Shown here: positions 16,649 through 24,456 of the stretch, in pieces
Numbering within the stretch: position 1 is the stretch's first letter
Layout: each line of letters opens with the position of its first letter
Assembly: GCA_052246725.1 (NCBI GenBank)
Contig: JBQQCL010000021.1
Strand: one strand, 5' to 3'
DNA from: Pseudalkalibacillus sp052246725
GTDB lineage: Bacteria; Bacillota; Bacilli; Bacillales; Fictibacillaceae
Length of the DNA stretch: 64,000 bases
Translations under genes and position numbers: made by a program
Notes under the pieces: generated by a model
What the model was told of the DNA's origin: nothing
Seen by the model: only the letters and a program-made list of their open reading frames with translations
The model's database searches: none

Positions 16649-17391
16649 ATAATGATATCGTAACCGGAAGGAACCCTGTCCTCGAAGCACTTCGATCTGG
16701 ACGAGACATCAACAAGATCATTGTGGCAGAAGGGGCACAGAAAGGGTCGATCGGACAAGTTATCAGTCAGGCTAAGAAAGAACGGATCCAAGTCCAGTAT
16801 GTTCCAAAGAAAAAGCTGGATTCCCTGGCTGAAGGAGTCAATCATCAAGGTGTGCTGGCTTATGTAGCGGCTTATGATTATGCAGATATCGAGGATATTT
16901 TCGATCTAGCGAAAAAACAGAATGAAGATCCATTCTTCCTTGTGTTGGATGAAATCGAAGACCCTCATAATCTCGGGTCGATTTTACGGACAGCCGATGC
17001 CTCCGGTGCACATGGTGTGATCATACCGAAACGAAGGGCGGTAGGATTGACCTCAGCTGTGGCAAAGGCTTCGACAGGTGCAATCGAGTACGTGCCCGTT
17101 GTCCGTGTGACGAATATTGCAAGGACAATTGAAGACTTAAAGGCGCGCGGAGTATGGTTTGTTGCGACAGATGCCAGAGGAGACCAGGACTACACGGATG
17201 CGAAATACGATATGCCCATCGGGTTGGTCATAGGAAGCGAAGGAAAAGGGATCGGTCGATTGGTGAAGGAAAAATGTGACTTTCTCGTATCTCTTCCAAT
17301 GAAAGGTAAAGTGACTTCCTTGAATGCTTCGGTGGCTGCAGGACTGTTGATGTACGAGGTATTCAGGCAACGAAGGTCTTCCGGTGAATAA
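16645..17391 (+). CDS. rlmB: RlmB-type 23S rRNA 2'-O-ribose methyltransferase
   Basis: A 248-residue SpoU/TrmH-family SPOUT methyltransferase. The N-terminal 75 residues are the RNA-substrate-binding domain (GRNPVLEAL). The C-terminal knotted domain has DEIEDPHNLGSILRTADA and the SAM-binding GSEGKGIGRLV and SLNASVAAGLLMYE motifs. The substrate (G2251 of 23S rRNA in E. coli RlmB) is inferred from homology. It overlaps mrnC by four bases. Confidence 0.92.
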   Translation: MNNDIVTGRNPVLEALRSGRDINKIIVAEGAQKGSIGQVISQAKKERIQVQYVPKKKLDSLAEGVNHQGVLAYVAAYDYADIEDIFDLAKKQNEDPFFLVLDEIEDPHNLGSILRTADASGAHGVIIPKRRAVGLTSAVAKASTGAIEYVPVVRVTNIARTIEDLKARGVWFVATDARGDQDYTDAKYDMPIGLVIGSEGKGIGRLVKEKCDFLVSLPMKGKVTSLNASVAAGLLMYEVFRQRRSSGE

Positions 17392-17393
17392 CG

Positions 17394-17903
17394 GTGGAGA
17401 TTCTACTGGTTGACGGCTATAACATGATAGGGGATTGGCCGGACCTCCGAATCCTTAGGGATGATGACCTTGCCGCCGCACGTGATCTTTTGGTCGATAA
17501 GATGGCAGAATATCAGGCATACACGGGCATGAGAGTAATCGTCGTTTTTGATGCCCATTATGTACCAGGGAACGAAACGAAATACAAAAACTATCGGATC
17601 GAAGTTATTTTTACAAAAGAAAATGAATCGGCAGATGAGCGAATTGAAAAGCTGGCAAAAGAACTGAAAGACATCCGCACCAAAGTCCATGTAGCTACAT
17701 CTGATTTTATGGAACAATGGGTTACGTTTGGCCTTGGAGCTCTGCGGAAGTCTGCTCGGGAACTGGCAATCGAGGTAGACAATATCGAAAAAAGAATCAG
17801 TCGAAAAGTGAAAGATATTCAAAATGAAAGGCGCTCTTCAGCCTTGACATTATCAGATGAAGTTGCAGAAATTTTTGAAAAATGGCGGCGAGGGGACCGG
17901 TGA
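17394..17903 (+). CDS. rae1: Rae1 (YacP), ribosome-associated NYN-domain endoribonuclease
   Basis: A 169-residue NYN/PIN-like nuclease. The B. subtilis homologue cuts certain mRNAs in the ribosomal A site. The acidic active-site start LLVDGYNMIGDWPDL is at residues 4-18, with further acidic residues in VIVVFDAH and VATSDFMEQ. The start is GTG at 17394, two bases after the rlmB stop. No terminator follows; the sigH promoter begins 5 bp downstream. Confidence 0.93.
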   Translation: MEILLVDGYNMIGDWPDLRILRDDDLAAARDLLVDKMAEYQAYTGMRVIVVFDAHYVPGNETKYKNYRIEVIFTKENESADERIEKLAKELKDIRTKVHVATSDFMEQWVTFGLGALRKSARELAIEVDNIEKRISRKVKDIQNERRSSALTLSDEVAEIFEKWRRGDR

Positions 17904-17907
17904 GTGG

Positions 17908-17936
17908 TTGACGCTTGTCGAATCTGACTGTATAAT
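17908..17936 (+). promoter_or_regulatory. SigA promoter of sigH
   Basis: TTGACG (17908-17913), 17-base spacer, TATAAT (17931-17936). It is close to consensus, 39 bp ahead of the sigH start. The homologous promoter in B. subtilis is repressed by AbrB; I cannot define an AbrB site by eye. Confidence 0.88.
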
Positions 17937-17974
17937 ATTTCTATATCTAGGTCGCCATGGTCGGAGGGATTCTC

Positions 17975-18625
17975 GTGAGCATAGAACTCAAAGAGATTGT
18001 ACACCCGAAATTTGACGAGCTTGAAGATGAGTCGATTGTGGAGCAGGTTCACGAAGGTAACAGCCCCGCACTTGAATACTTAATCAACAAGTACAAGAAT
18101 TTCGTCCGCGCAAAAGCACGGTCTTATTTTTTGATTGGTGCGGATCGCGAAGACATCATTCAAGAAGGTATGATTGGACTTTACAAGGCTATCCGTGATT
18201 TTAAAGAGGACAAGCTATCTTCTTTCAAGGCTTTCGCTGAACTTTGTATTACTCGCCAGATGATAACCGCCATTAAAACGGCAACAAGACAAAAACACAT
18301 TCCGCTTAATTCATACGTATCACTCGATAAACCAATTTATGATGAAGAATCTGATCGGACGCTGTTGGATGTCATATGTGGTTCAAGGGTAACAGACCCG
18401 GAAGAGCTGATCATCAATCAAGAAGAATTTGATGATATCGAACTCAAAATGGGGGAACTGTTAAGTGATCTGGAACGGAAAGTATTGATGCTTTATCTTG
18501 ATGGACGATCTTATCAGGAGATTTCGGTTGATTTGAATCGTCACGTGAAATCAATTGACAATGCCCTTCAGCGAGTAAAAAGAAAACTTGAACGTTATCT
18601 CGAGTTAAGAGAAGTTGGATTATAG
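17975..18625 (+). CDS. sigH: SigH, early-sporulation and competence sigma factor
   Basis: A 216-residue sigma-70 family factor (Spo0H). Region 2 has the very conserved KARSYFLIGADREDIIQEG and GLYKAIRDFKEDK. Region 4 has LSDLERKVLMLYLDGRSYQEI and the HTH NRHVKSIDNALQRVKRKL. It directs transcription of spo0A, kinA and other transition-phase genes. The start is GTG 17975, six bases after GGAGGG; the ATG at 17957 would add six residues and lies upstream of that RBS. It forms a single-gene unit from its own promoter to the terminator at 18745. Confidence 0.96.
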   Translation: MSIELKEIVHPKFDELEDESIVEQVHEGNSPALEYLINKYKNFVRAKARSYFLIGADREDIIQEGMIGLYKAIRDFKEDKLSSFKAFAELCITRQMITAIKTATRQKHIPLNSYVSLDKPIYDEESDRTLLDVICGSRVTDPEELIINQEEFDDIELKMGELLSDLERKVLMLYLDGRSYQEISVDLNRHVKSIDNALQRVKRKLERYLELREVGL

Positions 18626-18630
18626 AGAAC

Positions 18631-18700
18631 TCTTAAAAAACTTGGCGAATGTGAACCTTTGTTGCGCTTATACTTGAGAAATTCATCAAGTGCAAAAAAG
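18631..18700 (+). repeat. CTTGGC hairpin element, diverged short copy
   Basis: Contains AAAAACTTGGCGAATG, then GCGCTTATAC and a hairpin ACTTGA/TCAAGT. The layout is that of the other copies, but the right-hand stem has a different sequence that still pairs. It lies between sigH and its terminator. Confidence 0.55.
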
Positions 18701-18744
18701 CATCAAATTTAATACGGCGACTTTTGAACGCGCATTCACTATTG

Positions 18745-18772
18745 ACAGGGAAGGATATGTCCCTGTTTTTTT
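18745..18772 (+). terminator. Intrinsic terminator after sigH
   Basis: ACAGGGA and TCCCTGT form a 7-bp stem followed by seven T. Confidence 0.85.
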
Positions 18773-18906
18773 CTTGCACTTTATAGGGTGGCTCAAAAAG
18801 TCACTGTCAACTTTTCGACTTTTTTGGACTTTAATGCTGATTCAAAAGTCACAAATATACATTTTAAAAACGTATCCAGAGTGCTTTGGAGCACGCTCTG
18901 GTTGCG

Positions 18907-18935
18907 TTGACAGGACTATACCCCTGTGATAAAGT
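18907..18935 (+). promoter_or_regulatory. SigA promoter of rpmG-secE-nusG
   Basis: TTGACA (18907-18912), 17-base spacer, TAAAGT (18930-18935). An imperfect hairpin CCAGAG...CTCTGG sits just upstream at 18876-18901. This unit starts the secretion and antitermination genes. Confidence 0.82.
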
Positions 18936-19013
18936 GTATAGCATAAAATGGACAAAGTATGGATTAAACTCGAAAATTGTTCGGATTTTGATGTGTTCTG
19001 GAGATGATTACTG

Positions 19014-19163
19014 ATGCGTACGAAGGTCATACTTGCTTGTGAACAATGTAAACAACGAAACTATTCGACTAAGAAGAACAAAGCAAGTGATCAAGGTCGA
19101 AATGAAATGAAAAAGTTCTGCAAACATTGCCAGACGCACACGTTACATCGTGAAACCAAATGA
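19014..19163 (+). CDS. rpmG: 50S ribosomal protein L33 (zinc type)
   Basis: A 49-residue protein, MRTKVILACEQCKQRNYSTK and onward. It has two CxxC pairs (C9/C12 and C36/C39), so it is the zinc-binding form of L33. The position directly before secE is that of the rpmGC locus of Bacilli, which I recall being damaged in the B. subtilis laboratory strain; here it is intact. The RBS TGGAG lies about 10 bases upstream of the ATG. Confidence 0.93.
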   Translation: MRTKVILACEQCKQRNYSTKKNKASDQGRNEMKKFCKHCQTHTLHRETK

Positions 19164-19315
19164 AATCCGTCCGACGATCAGATAAATAGAACCGTATTGC
19201 CTGCGGTAGCCGCCGATTCAACATTGAACCTGTCACTTTATGCAAATCAACATGGCAAAACGGGAAGTTTAGGGAGTTATTCATTCATAACCAATTTTAC
19301 TGGGGGGTAAAATAA

Positions 19316-19510
19316 ATGGCTGGAATTGCACAAAAAACAGGTAGGTTTTTCACTAATGTCGTCAGGGAACTAAAAAGGGTTTCTTGGCCGAATCGTAAAG
19401 AATTGACAAAGTACACAATTACTGTTTTGGCGACAGTAATTTTCATCGTAATATTCTTTGCATTGATTGACCAAGGATTAACTTGGGTCATTGAAACCGT
19501 ATTTGAATAA
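19316..19510 (+). CDS. secE: SecE, preprotein translocase subunit
   Basis: A 64-residue single-span subunit of the SecYEG channel. The amphipathic helix with FFTNVVRELKRVSWPNRKEL (residues about 11-30) is the SecE signature. It is followed by one transmembrane helix (TVLATVIFIVIFFALI). The RBS is TGGGGGG. It is followed after 77 bp by nusG, the usual pair. Confidence 0.96.
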   Translation: MAGIAQKTGRFFTNVVRELKRVSWPNRKELTKYTITVLATVIFIVIFFALIDQGLTWVIETVFE

Positions 19511-19587
19511 TTGAACGTACTTGATTAATCTGAAAAACAAATGGCTACAATGGTAAAGTATATCCGTTTGGGAGGGAAAGGACGATC

Positions 19588-20139
19588 GTGTCCTCACAAG
19601 TTATGGAAAAAAGATGGTATGTAGTACACACGTATTCTGGATACGAAAACAAGGTAAAAGCGAACCTGGAAAAGCGCGTTGAATCAATGGGCATGGAGGA
19701 TAAAATCTTCCGTGTGCTTGTGCCGCAAGAAGAAGAAACAGAAATTAAAAACGGCAAGAAGAAGACCGCTATGAAGAAGGTGTTCCCAGGGTATGTCTTG
19801 ACAGAGATGGTCATGACAGACGATTCCTGGTATGTCGTACGGAATACACCTGGTGTTACAGGATTCGTAGGTTCCACGGGTTCAGGCTCGAAACCTACAC
19901 CCCTGTTACCTGAAGAAGTAGATCGTATTCTATCTAGCATGGGACTTGAAAAACCAAAAGCTGAGGTCGATTACGAAGTTAAAGAAAGTGTGAAAATTAA
20001 AGAGGGTCCTTTTGCGAATTTCGTAGGCTCTGTTGAAGATATCGACATCGATAAACAAAAGCTCAAGGTCCACGTCAACATGTTCGGAAGAGAGACTCCT
20101 GTTGAGGTTGGGTTTACCCAAGTCGAGAAGATCCAATAG
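19588..20139 (+). CDS. nusG: NusG, transcription elongation/termination factor
   Basis: A 183-residue factor. The NGN domain (about 6-115) begins RWYVVHTYSGYENKVK and contacts RNA polymerase; the C-terminal KOW domain has VKIKEGPFANFVG. I chose GTG 19588 because GGGAGGGAAAGG is 6-8 bases before it. The ATG at 19603, which matches the usual MEKRW start, would lie over 20 bases from that RBS. The following gene rplK is separated by 714 bp, far more than usual. Confidence 0.95.
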   Translation: MSSQVMEKRWYVVHTYSGYENKVKANLEKRVESMGMEDKIFRVLVPQEEETEIKNGKKKTAMKKVFPGYVLTEMVMTDDSWYVVRNTPGVTGFVGSTGSGSKPTPLLPEEVDRILSSMGLEKPKAEVDYEVKESVKIKEGPFANFVGSVEDIDIDKQKLKVHVNMFGRETPVEVGFTQVEKIQ

Positions 20140-20150
20140 CTATACTCCAT

Positions 20151-20227
20151 GTACCTGCGTCTACTAGTAATCCTTTGGAGAAAGCTTCCTCGGTACAACT
20201 CGTAGAATGCGTGCAAGTATCGCTCGT
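20151..20227 (+). repeat. Dispersed 77-bp repeat, copy 1
   Basis: Runs from GTACCTGCGTCTAC through AAAGCTTCCTCGGTACAACT to GCAAGTATCGCTCGT. A close copy is found at 32669-32746 in the rpsL-rpsG gap. The flank ACGGCGAATTTCCG (20234-20247) is also shared with 32557-32570, so the two gaps share a mosaic repeat. No protein is likely. Confidence 0.8.
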
Positions 20228-20393
20228 TGATAAACGGCGAATTTCCGACGCACAGGACGTGACGGTTTTAGTAGCCGGTGATCGTTACTCGTTTTTCCGG
20301 TCCTCACGTATTGACTTACTGGGTGAGAAAGTTGCTTTAAGCCACTCGGAACAGCGAGCCAGGCGAGGGTTTACAGTTAAGCAAGTTACCGAT

Positions 20394-20578
20394 TAACGGA
20401 CATCAGCGCCGTTATTTGTGACATTTAGAGGGTTTTGGAAATTTTAACGGACATGAGAGACGCTATTTGTCAATTTTGTAGATGATTTCTATGTTTTTAC
20501 ATGAAATAAGGTCCCTGGTGTCCGCTAAGTTTGTGAAATCCCCTTATTTTGGTCAAATAAGGTCTCCTGTGTCCGTTA
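20394..20578 (+). repeat. TAACGGACA composite array B (complete, four units)
   Basis: Forward units start at 20394 and 20445; inverted units end at 20527 and 20578. The array is exactly symmetrical about 20486, with spacing 51-82-51. Each unit is about 26 bp of the form TAACGGACA, a variable six bases, then a CTTATTTG-like end; the sequence between units is not conserved. It lies between nusG and the rplK promoter. Confidence 0.9.
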
Positions 20579-20704
20579 ACCAAACTAAGACGAGACGTAC
20601 TTTTGTAATAATCAACAATAATGTATTGCATATCTTTTTAAAAAAGTAAGCCAGTCTTTCATAGGTGTCTAATTCGCCTTTTCAACAAAACTTTCAAGAA
20701 AATG

Positions 20705-20733
20705 TTGAAATGTAAAACAGGAAATGATAGAAT
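20705..20733 (+). promoter_or_regulatory. SigA promoter of rplK-rplA
   Basis: TTGAAA (20705-20710), 17-base spacer, TAGAAT (20728-20733). A hairpin GGTTGGCG/CGCCAGCC (about 20770-20788) follows in the leader. Confidence 0.78.
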
Positions 20734-20853
20734 TTTAATGTTTGAAACAACCCGATATAAAATTGGGAGGGTTGGCGTACGCCAGCCCCGTTATTGAGTG
20801 GGAGGGCCAAAAGAGCCCAATATACCACATCACGGACTAAGGAGGTGTGTCAC

Positions 20854-21279
20854 GTGGCTAAAAAGGTAATTAAGGTAGTAAAATTGCAAATTCCTGCAGG
20901 GAAAGCAAACCCAGCACCACCAGTAGGACCGGCTTTAGGTCAAGCAGGTGTTAACATCATGGGATTCTGTAAAGAATTCAACGCAAGAACTTCTGATCAA
21001 GCTGGTATGATTATCCCGGTTGAAATTACGGTTTTTGAAGACCGTTCATTTACATTCATTACGAAAACTCCACCGGCTGCAGTATTGTTGAAAAAAGCAG
21101 CAGGTATCGAGTCGGGTTCTGGAGAACCTAACCGTAACAAGGTTGCAACGGTTAAGCGTGATAAGGTAAAAGAGATCGCTGAGACGAAAATGCCTGACCT
21201 TAATGCTGCAAACGTAGAATCTGCCATGCGTATGGTAGAAGGTACTGCGCGCAGTATGGGTATTGTAATTGAGGACTAA
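20854..21279 (+). CDS. rplK: 50S ribosomal protein L11
   Basis: A 141-residue protein of the GTPase-associated centre that binds 23S rRNA and controls factor-dependent GTP hydrolysis and RelA activation. The conserved N-terminal LQIPAGKANPAPPVGPALGQ is intact. The start is GTG at 20854, seven bases after AAGGAGGTG; an in-frame upstream GTG at 20794 would add 20 unconserved residues. rplA follows in the same unit. Confidence 0.97.
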   Translation: MAKKVIKVVKLQIPAGKANPAPPVGPALGQAGVNIMGFCKEFNARTSDQAGMIIPVEITVFEDRSFTFITKTPPAAVLLKKAAGIESGSGEPNRNKVATVKRDKVKEIAETKMPDLNAANVESAMRMVEGTARSMGIVIED

Positions 21280-21291
21280 TCATGCATAGCA

Positions 21292-21323
21292 CATAAGGTT
21301 GCGTTCTTCGCAACCTTTCTTAT
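21292..21323 (+). other. Strong stem-loop between rplK and rplA
   Basis: AAGGTTGCG (21295-21303) pairs perfectly with CGCAACCTT (21309-21317), and the stem extends imperfectly to CATA/TATG. Only a weak T-rich tail follows, so it is more likely an mRNA-stabilising or attenuating structure than a full terminator. Confidence 0.6.
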
Positions 21324-21388
21324 GGCGCTGAATTGGCGCACAAGTGGGAGGATATTCCGTAAAAACCACACTTAAGGAGGAAATGAAA

Positions 21389-22087
21389 TTGGCTAAAAAA
21401 GGAAAGAAGTATCAAGAAGCTTCAAAGCTTGTTGATCGTTCCAATCAATATAGTGCAAACGAAGCGATCGAGCTTGTGAAAAAAGCAGCTCCAGCTAAGT
21501 TTGACGAAACTGTAGAAATTGCTGTACGTCTTGGGGTTGACCCTAAGAAAGCAGACCAACAAGTTCGTGGAGCAGTTGTACTTCCGAACGGAACTGGTAA
21601 AACACAACGTGTTCTTGTTTTTGCAAAAGGTGATAAAGCGAAGGAAGCAGAAGCTGCTGGAGCTGATTATGTAGGGGATGCTGATTACATCAACAAAATC
21701 AACCAAGGTTGGTTCGAATTTGACGTAATCGTTGCAACACCTGACATGATGGGTGAAGTTGGTAAGCTTGGTCGTGTATTAGGACCTAAAGGCTTGATGC
21801 CGAACCCGAAAACAGGAACAGTAACATTCGAAGTTGAAAAAGCAGTTCAAGAAATCAAAGCTGGTAAGGTTGAATACCGTGTAGACAAGCAAAGTAATGT
21901 TCACTGCCCAATCGGTAAAGTATCGTTCGAAGATGACAAGCTTGTAGAAAACTTGACTACAATCATGGACACATTGATCAAAGTCAAGCCAGCGGCAGCT
22001 AAAGGAACTTACATCAAGAACATTGCTATCGCTTCAACTATGGGACCTGGAATCAAAGTCAACCCGAATAGCTTTGGCACAAAATAA
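21389..22087 (+). CDS. rplA: 50S ribosomal protein L1
   Basis: A 232-residue protein of the mobile L1 stalk at the E site, also an mRNA-binding autoregulator in other bacteria. Typical stretches are RGAVVLPNGTGKTQRVLVFA and RVLGPKGLMPNPKTGTVT. I chose TTG 21389 because AAGGAGG ends eight bases before it and homologues begin MAKKGKKY. The ATG at 21383 is only two bases from the RBS. Confidence 0.94.
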   Translation: MAKKGKKYQEASKLVDRSNQYSANEAIELVKKAAPAKFDETVEIAVRLGVDPKKADQQVRGAVVLPNGTGKTQRVLVFAKGDKAKEAEAAGADYVGDADYINKINQGWFEFDVIVATPDMMGEVGKLGRVLGPKGLMPNPKTGTVTFEVEKAVQEIKAGKVEYRVDKQSNVHCPIGKVSFEDDKLVENLTTIMDTLIKVKPAAAKGTYIKNIAIASTMGPGIKVNPNSFGTK

Positions 22088-22091
22088 GCTG

Positions 22092-22120
22092 TTGACTTTT
22101 AGATACACCCAAGATATAAT
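22092..22120 (+). promoter_or_regulatory. SigA promoter of rplJ-rplL
   Basis: TTGACT (22092-22097), 17-base spacer, TATAAT (22115-22120). It begins five bases after the rplA stop. Confidence 0.88.
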
Positions 22121-22139
22121 AACTATCGGCAATTGAATA

Positions 22140-22264
22140 GGTCATACCGTAGACAGTAGGTGCGAGGAATCGCTTAATTTCCTGCCGAGGTGTGTTGAAA
22201 TTCATACATCGTTATGATTTTATGACACTACGCCTTTATGTCTACACGACATAAAGGCTTTTTT
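22140..22264 (+). promoter_or_regulatory. L10 ribosomal protein leader with attenuator
   Basis: The leader has the conserved ACCGTAGACAGTAGGTGC and CTGCCGAGGTGTG segments of the Firmicute L10 leader RNA. An intrinsic terminator with an 11-bp perfect stem (22232-22242 with 22248-22258) and a T-run follows. Binding of excess L10-L12 complex is expected to favour termination and so autoregulate rplJ-rplL. Confidence 0.88.
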
Positions 22265-22313
22265 CATGAGTTGTGCAAACAACTGCGGTATGAAAAAACA
22301 GGAGGTGTAAAAA

Positions 22314-22811
22314 ATGAGCGTACTTGAACAAAAGAAACAGTTAGTTTCAACAATTGCAGATCAGCTTCGTAATAGTAAAGCTACGATCTTCGTAGATTAC
22401 CGCGGACTGGATGTTGCTGAAGTAACTGAATTGCGTAAGCAACTTCGTGATGCTGGTATCACTTTCAAAGTATACAAAAACACGATGACTCGTCGTGCTG
22501 CTGAGGAAGCTGAGCTTGGCGGATTGAGTGAATCACTAGTTGGACCTACAGCGATCGCTTTCAGTGATGAAGAGGTTGTTGCTCCAGCTAAGATTTTGAA
22601 CAACTTCTCTAAAGAACACGAAGCGTTAGTAATCAAAACTGGTGTAATCGAAGGTCAGATCACATCTGTCGAGAACATCAAAGCACTTGCTGAACTTCCA
22701 TCACGCGAAGGACTTCTTTCTATGCTTCTTAGCGTACTTCAAGCACCAATGCGTAACTTCGCGTTGGCTACGAAAGCTGTTGCAGATCAAAAAGAAGAGC
22801 AAGGTGCATAA
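22314..22811 (+). CDS. rplJ: 50S ribosomal protein L10
   Basis: A 165-residue stalk base protein that binds 23S rRNA and carries the L7/L12 dimers on its C-terminal helix. The N-terminal domain contains KATIFVDYRGLDVAEVTELR and YKNTMTRRAA. RBS CAGGAGGTG. Expression is expected to be controlled by the L10 leader just upstream. Confidence 0.97.
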   Translation: MSVLEQKKQLVSTIADQLRNSKATIFVDYRGLDVAEVTELRKQLRDAGITFKVYKNTMTRRAAEEAELGGLSESLVGPTAIAFSDEEVVAPAKILNNFSKEHEALVIKTGVIEGQITSVENIKALAELPSREGLLSMLLSVLQAPMRNFALATKAVADQKEEQGA

Positions 22812-22874
22812 TCTGGATTTCAAAATAACGGAAACGTTTATTTAATTAAAAACAACTAATAGGAGGAATTAACA

Positions 22875-23237
22875 ATGAGTAAAGATCAAATCATTGATGC
22901 AATTAAAGAAATGTCTGTACTAGAACTTAACGATCTAGTAAAAGCAATCGAAGAAGAATTTGGAGTAACTGCTGCAGCACCTGTAGCTGTTGCTGGTGGC
23001 GCTGCTGAAGGCGGAGCTGAAGAAAAAACTGAATTTGACGTAGTCCTTGAAAGCGCTGGATCTTCTAAGATCAAAGTCATCAAGGTAGTTCGTGAAATCA
23101 CAGGTCTTGGACTTAAAGACGCTAAAGAACTAGTAGACGGAGCTCCAAAGCCACTTAAAGAAGGCGTAGCTAAAGAAGAAGCTGAAGAAATGAAAGCTAA
23201 GCTTGAAGAAGTTGGAGCTACGATCGAACTTAAGTAA
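22875..23237 (+). CDS. rplL: 50S ribosomal protein L7/L12
   Basis: A 120-residue acidic stalk protein. The N-terminal dimerisation segment is followed by an Ala/Gly-rich hinge (VAVAGGAAEGGAEE, about 37-50). The C-terminal factor-binding domain has VIKVVREITGLGLKDAKELV. It is co-transcribed with rplJ and ended by a terminator 27 bp downstream. Confidence 0.98.
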   Translation: MSKDQIIDAIKEMSVLELNDLVKAIEEEFGVTAAAPVAVAGGAAEGGAEEKTEFDVVLESAGSSKIKVIKVVREITGLGLKDAKELVDGAPKPLKEGVAKEEAEEMKAKLEEVGATIELK

Positions 23238-23263
23238 TCTTGAACCTTATTGACTTTACAAAA

Positions 23264-23292
23264 GAAGCTCGCGTGAATCGCGGGCTTTTTTT
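23264..23292 (+). terminator. Intrinsic terminator after rplL
   Basis: AGCTCGCG and CGCGGGCT form the stem (with one G-T pair), followed by seven T. Confidence 0.88.
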
Positions 23293-23402
23293 CTTGCTAT
23301 AGTCAACCACGTGTAAAGGCATGTATATTTACCGCAGCAAAGAGTTATACAAGATGTTAGGACTTCCTTCGATCATAGTATGTTATCTAAGGAGATGGCA
23401 AA

Positions 23403-24005
23403 ATGGGAGATCATTATTATTCGAGTAAACCTGTTTCGCAGAGCGATATGAAAGATTGGTCGTTTACATTAAAGGGCCGCACTTTCCGTTTTTATTCAGA
23501 TTCGGGTGTTTTCTCCAAAAGAGAAGTGGATTTCGGCAGTCGGCTTTTAATAGAAACATTTGAAAAACCGGAAGCAGATGGCGGGATTTTAGATATGGGC
23601 TGCGGATATGGTCCGATCGGATTGTCCCTTGCGGCAGCCTATCCAGATACGCCGGTATCAATGGTTGATATCAACGAGCGGGCAATCGAGCTCTCGAAAA
23701 AGAACGCGATGCGCAATCAATTGGACAATGTGACCATCTACCAAAGCAACTTATTTGATCAGGTGAAAGAAAATGATTTCGGTGCTATCCTTACGAATCC
23801 GCCGATCCGGGCTGGAAAAAACGTTGTTCACGCAATATTTGAACAGGCCAATGATCATCTTGTGAAAGATGGAGAGCTTTGGATCGTCATTCAAAAGAAA
23901 CAGGGAGCTCCATCAGCTATCGAAAAGCTAGAGTCCATTTTCGGGGAAGTCGAAGTCGTAGAGCGGAAAAAAGGGTATTTTATTATTCGTTCGAAAAAGT
24001 GTTGA
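23403..24005 (+). CDS. ybxB: YbxB, RsmC-like class I SAM-dependent methyltransferase
   Basis: A 200-residue methyltransferase of the small-domain MTS family. The SAM-binding motif is ILDMGCGYGPIGLSLA (about 62-77), with the acidic VDINERA afterwards. The catalytic NPPIRAGK (about 137-144) matches N6-adenine and rRNA guanine N2 methyltransferases such as RsmC. The rRNA target is inferred, not shown. RBS AAGGAGATGG. Its stop codon overlaps the -35 region of the rpoB promoter. Confidence 0.88.
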   Translation: MGDHYYSSKPVSQSDMKDWSFTLKGRTFRFYSDSGVFSKREVDFGSRLLIETFEKPEADGGILDMGCGYGPIGLSLAAAYPDTPVSMVDINERAIELSKKNAMRNQLDNVTIYQSNLFDQVKENDFGAILTNPPIRAGKNVVHAIFEQANDHLVKDGELWIVIQKKQGAPSAIEKLESIFGEVEVVERKKGYFIIRSKKC

Positions 24006-24030
24006 CTCGAATTTGGGTCTATGGTAATAT
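24002..24030 (+). promoter_or_regulatory. SigA promoter upstream of rpoB
   Basis: TTGACT (24002-24007), 17-base spacer, TAATAT (24025-24030). The -35 overlaps the ybxB stop. It leaves a leader of about 420 nt before rpoB. A palindrome GGTTATATAACC followed by CTTTTTTTC at 24148-24168 could attenuate this transcript. Confidence 0.8.
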
Positions 24031-24180
24031 TATAAAATGCCAAAGATACGTGTATTTTCACCAATTGAATTTTTAGCGCAAAATTTGCATAAAAATCAAA
24101 TGGTGTGGGAAAAATAGTATAATCATTTGTTTGTTTGGAAAAAATGTGGTTATATAACCCTTTTTTTCTTTTTGCACGTC

Positions 24181-24296
24181 ATGAAAGTGAAAAGTCTGCT
24201 TTCAAAGTATAAGTGCAAGAGCCTTTAGGATCTACCTTAAGGTGAAAAGGCTATTGTCGCTATTTTTAGCTTGGCATTAGCCAAGTTTTCTTTTTA
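24181..24296 (-). repeat. CTTGGC hairpin element in the rpoB leader
   Basis: Read on the minus strand it shows AAAGAAAACTTGGC, then GCCAAGC, the motif GCACTTATAC and a hairpin TGAAAG/CTTTCA. This is the same order as the other copies but with a different, still complementary right stem. It lies inside the transcribed leader of rpoB. The remaining leader (24297-24456) has a CTAGTT/AACTAG hairpin at about 24401-24417. Confidence 0.65.
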
Positions 24297-24456
24297 CTCT
24301 ACGAACGGCATCTGCTAGATTTTCTCTGCTGAGGCTGGTAGGGTAGGAAGGGGACAACTGGCAACCACCTATATAAAGATTGGTGTTTGCTTCGTTTTTC
24401 TAGTTTTTATAACTAGTTGCTTGACGATACTATGCTGGATTTGAGGGGTGAATCAG

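Noticed and set aside
21292..21323. Rho-independent terminator between rplK and rplA
   Set aside because: The stem is strong but no proper T-run follows, and rplA has no promoter of its own; listed only as a stem-loop.
24118..24123. Second rpoB promoter at TATAAT
   Set aside because: No -35 hexamer at 16-18 bp; the nearest TTGCAT is 27 bp away.
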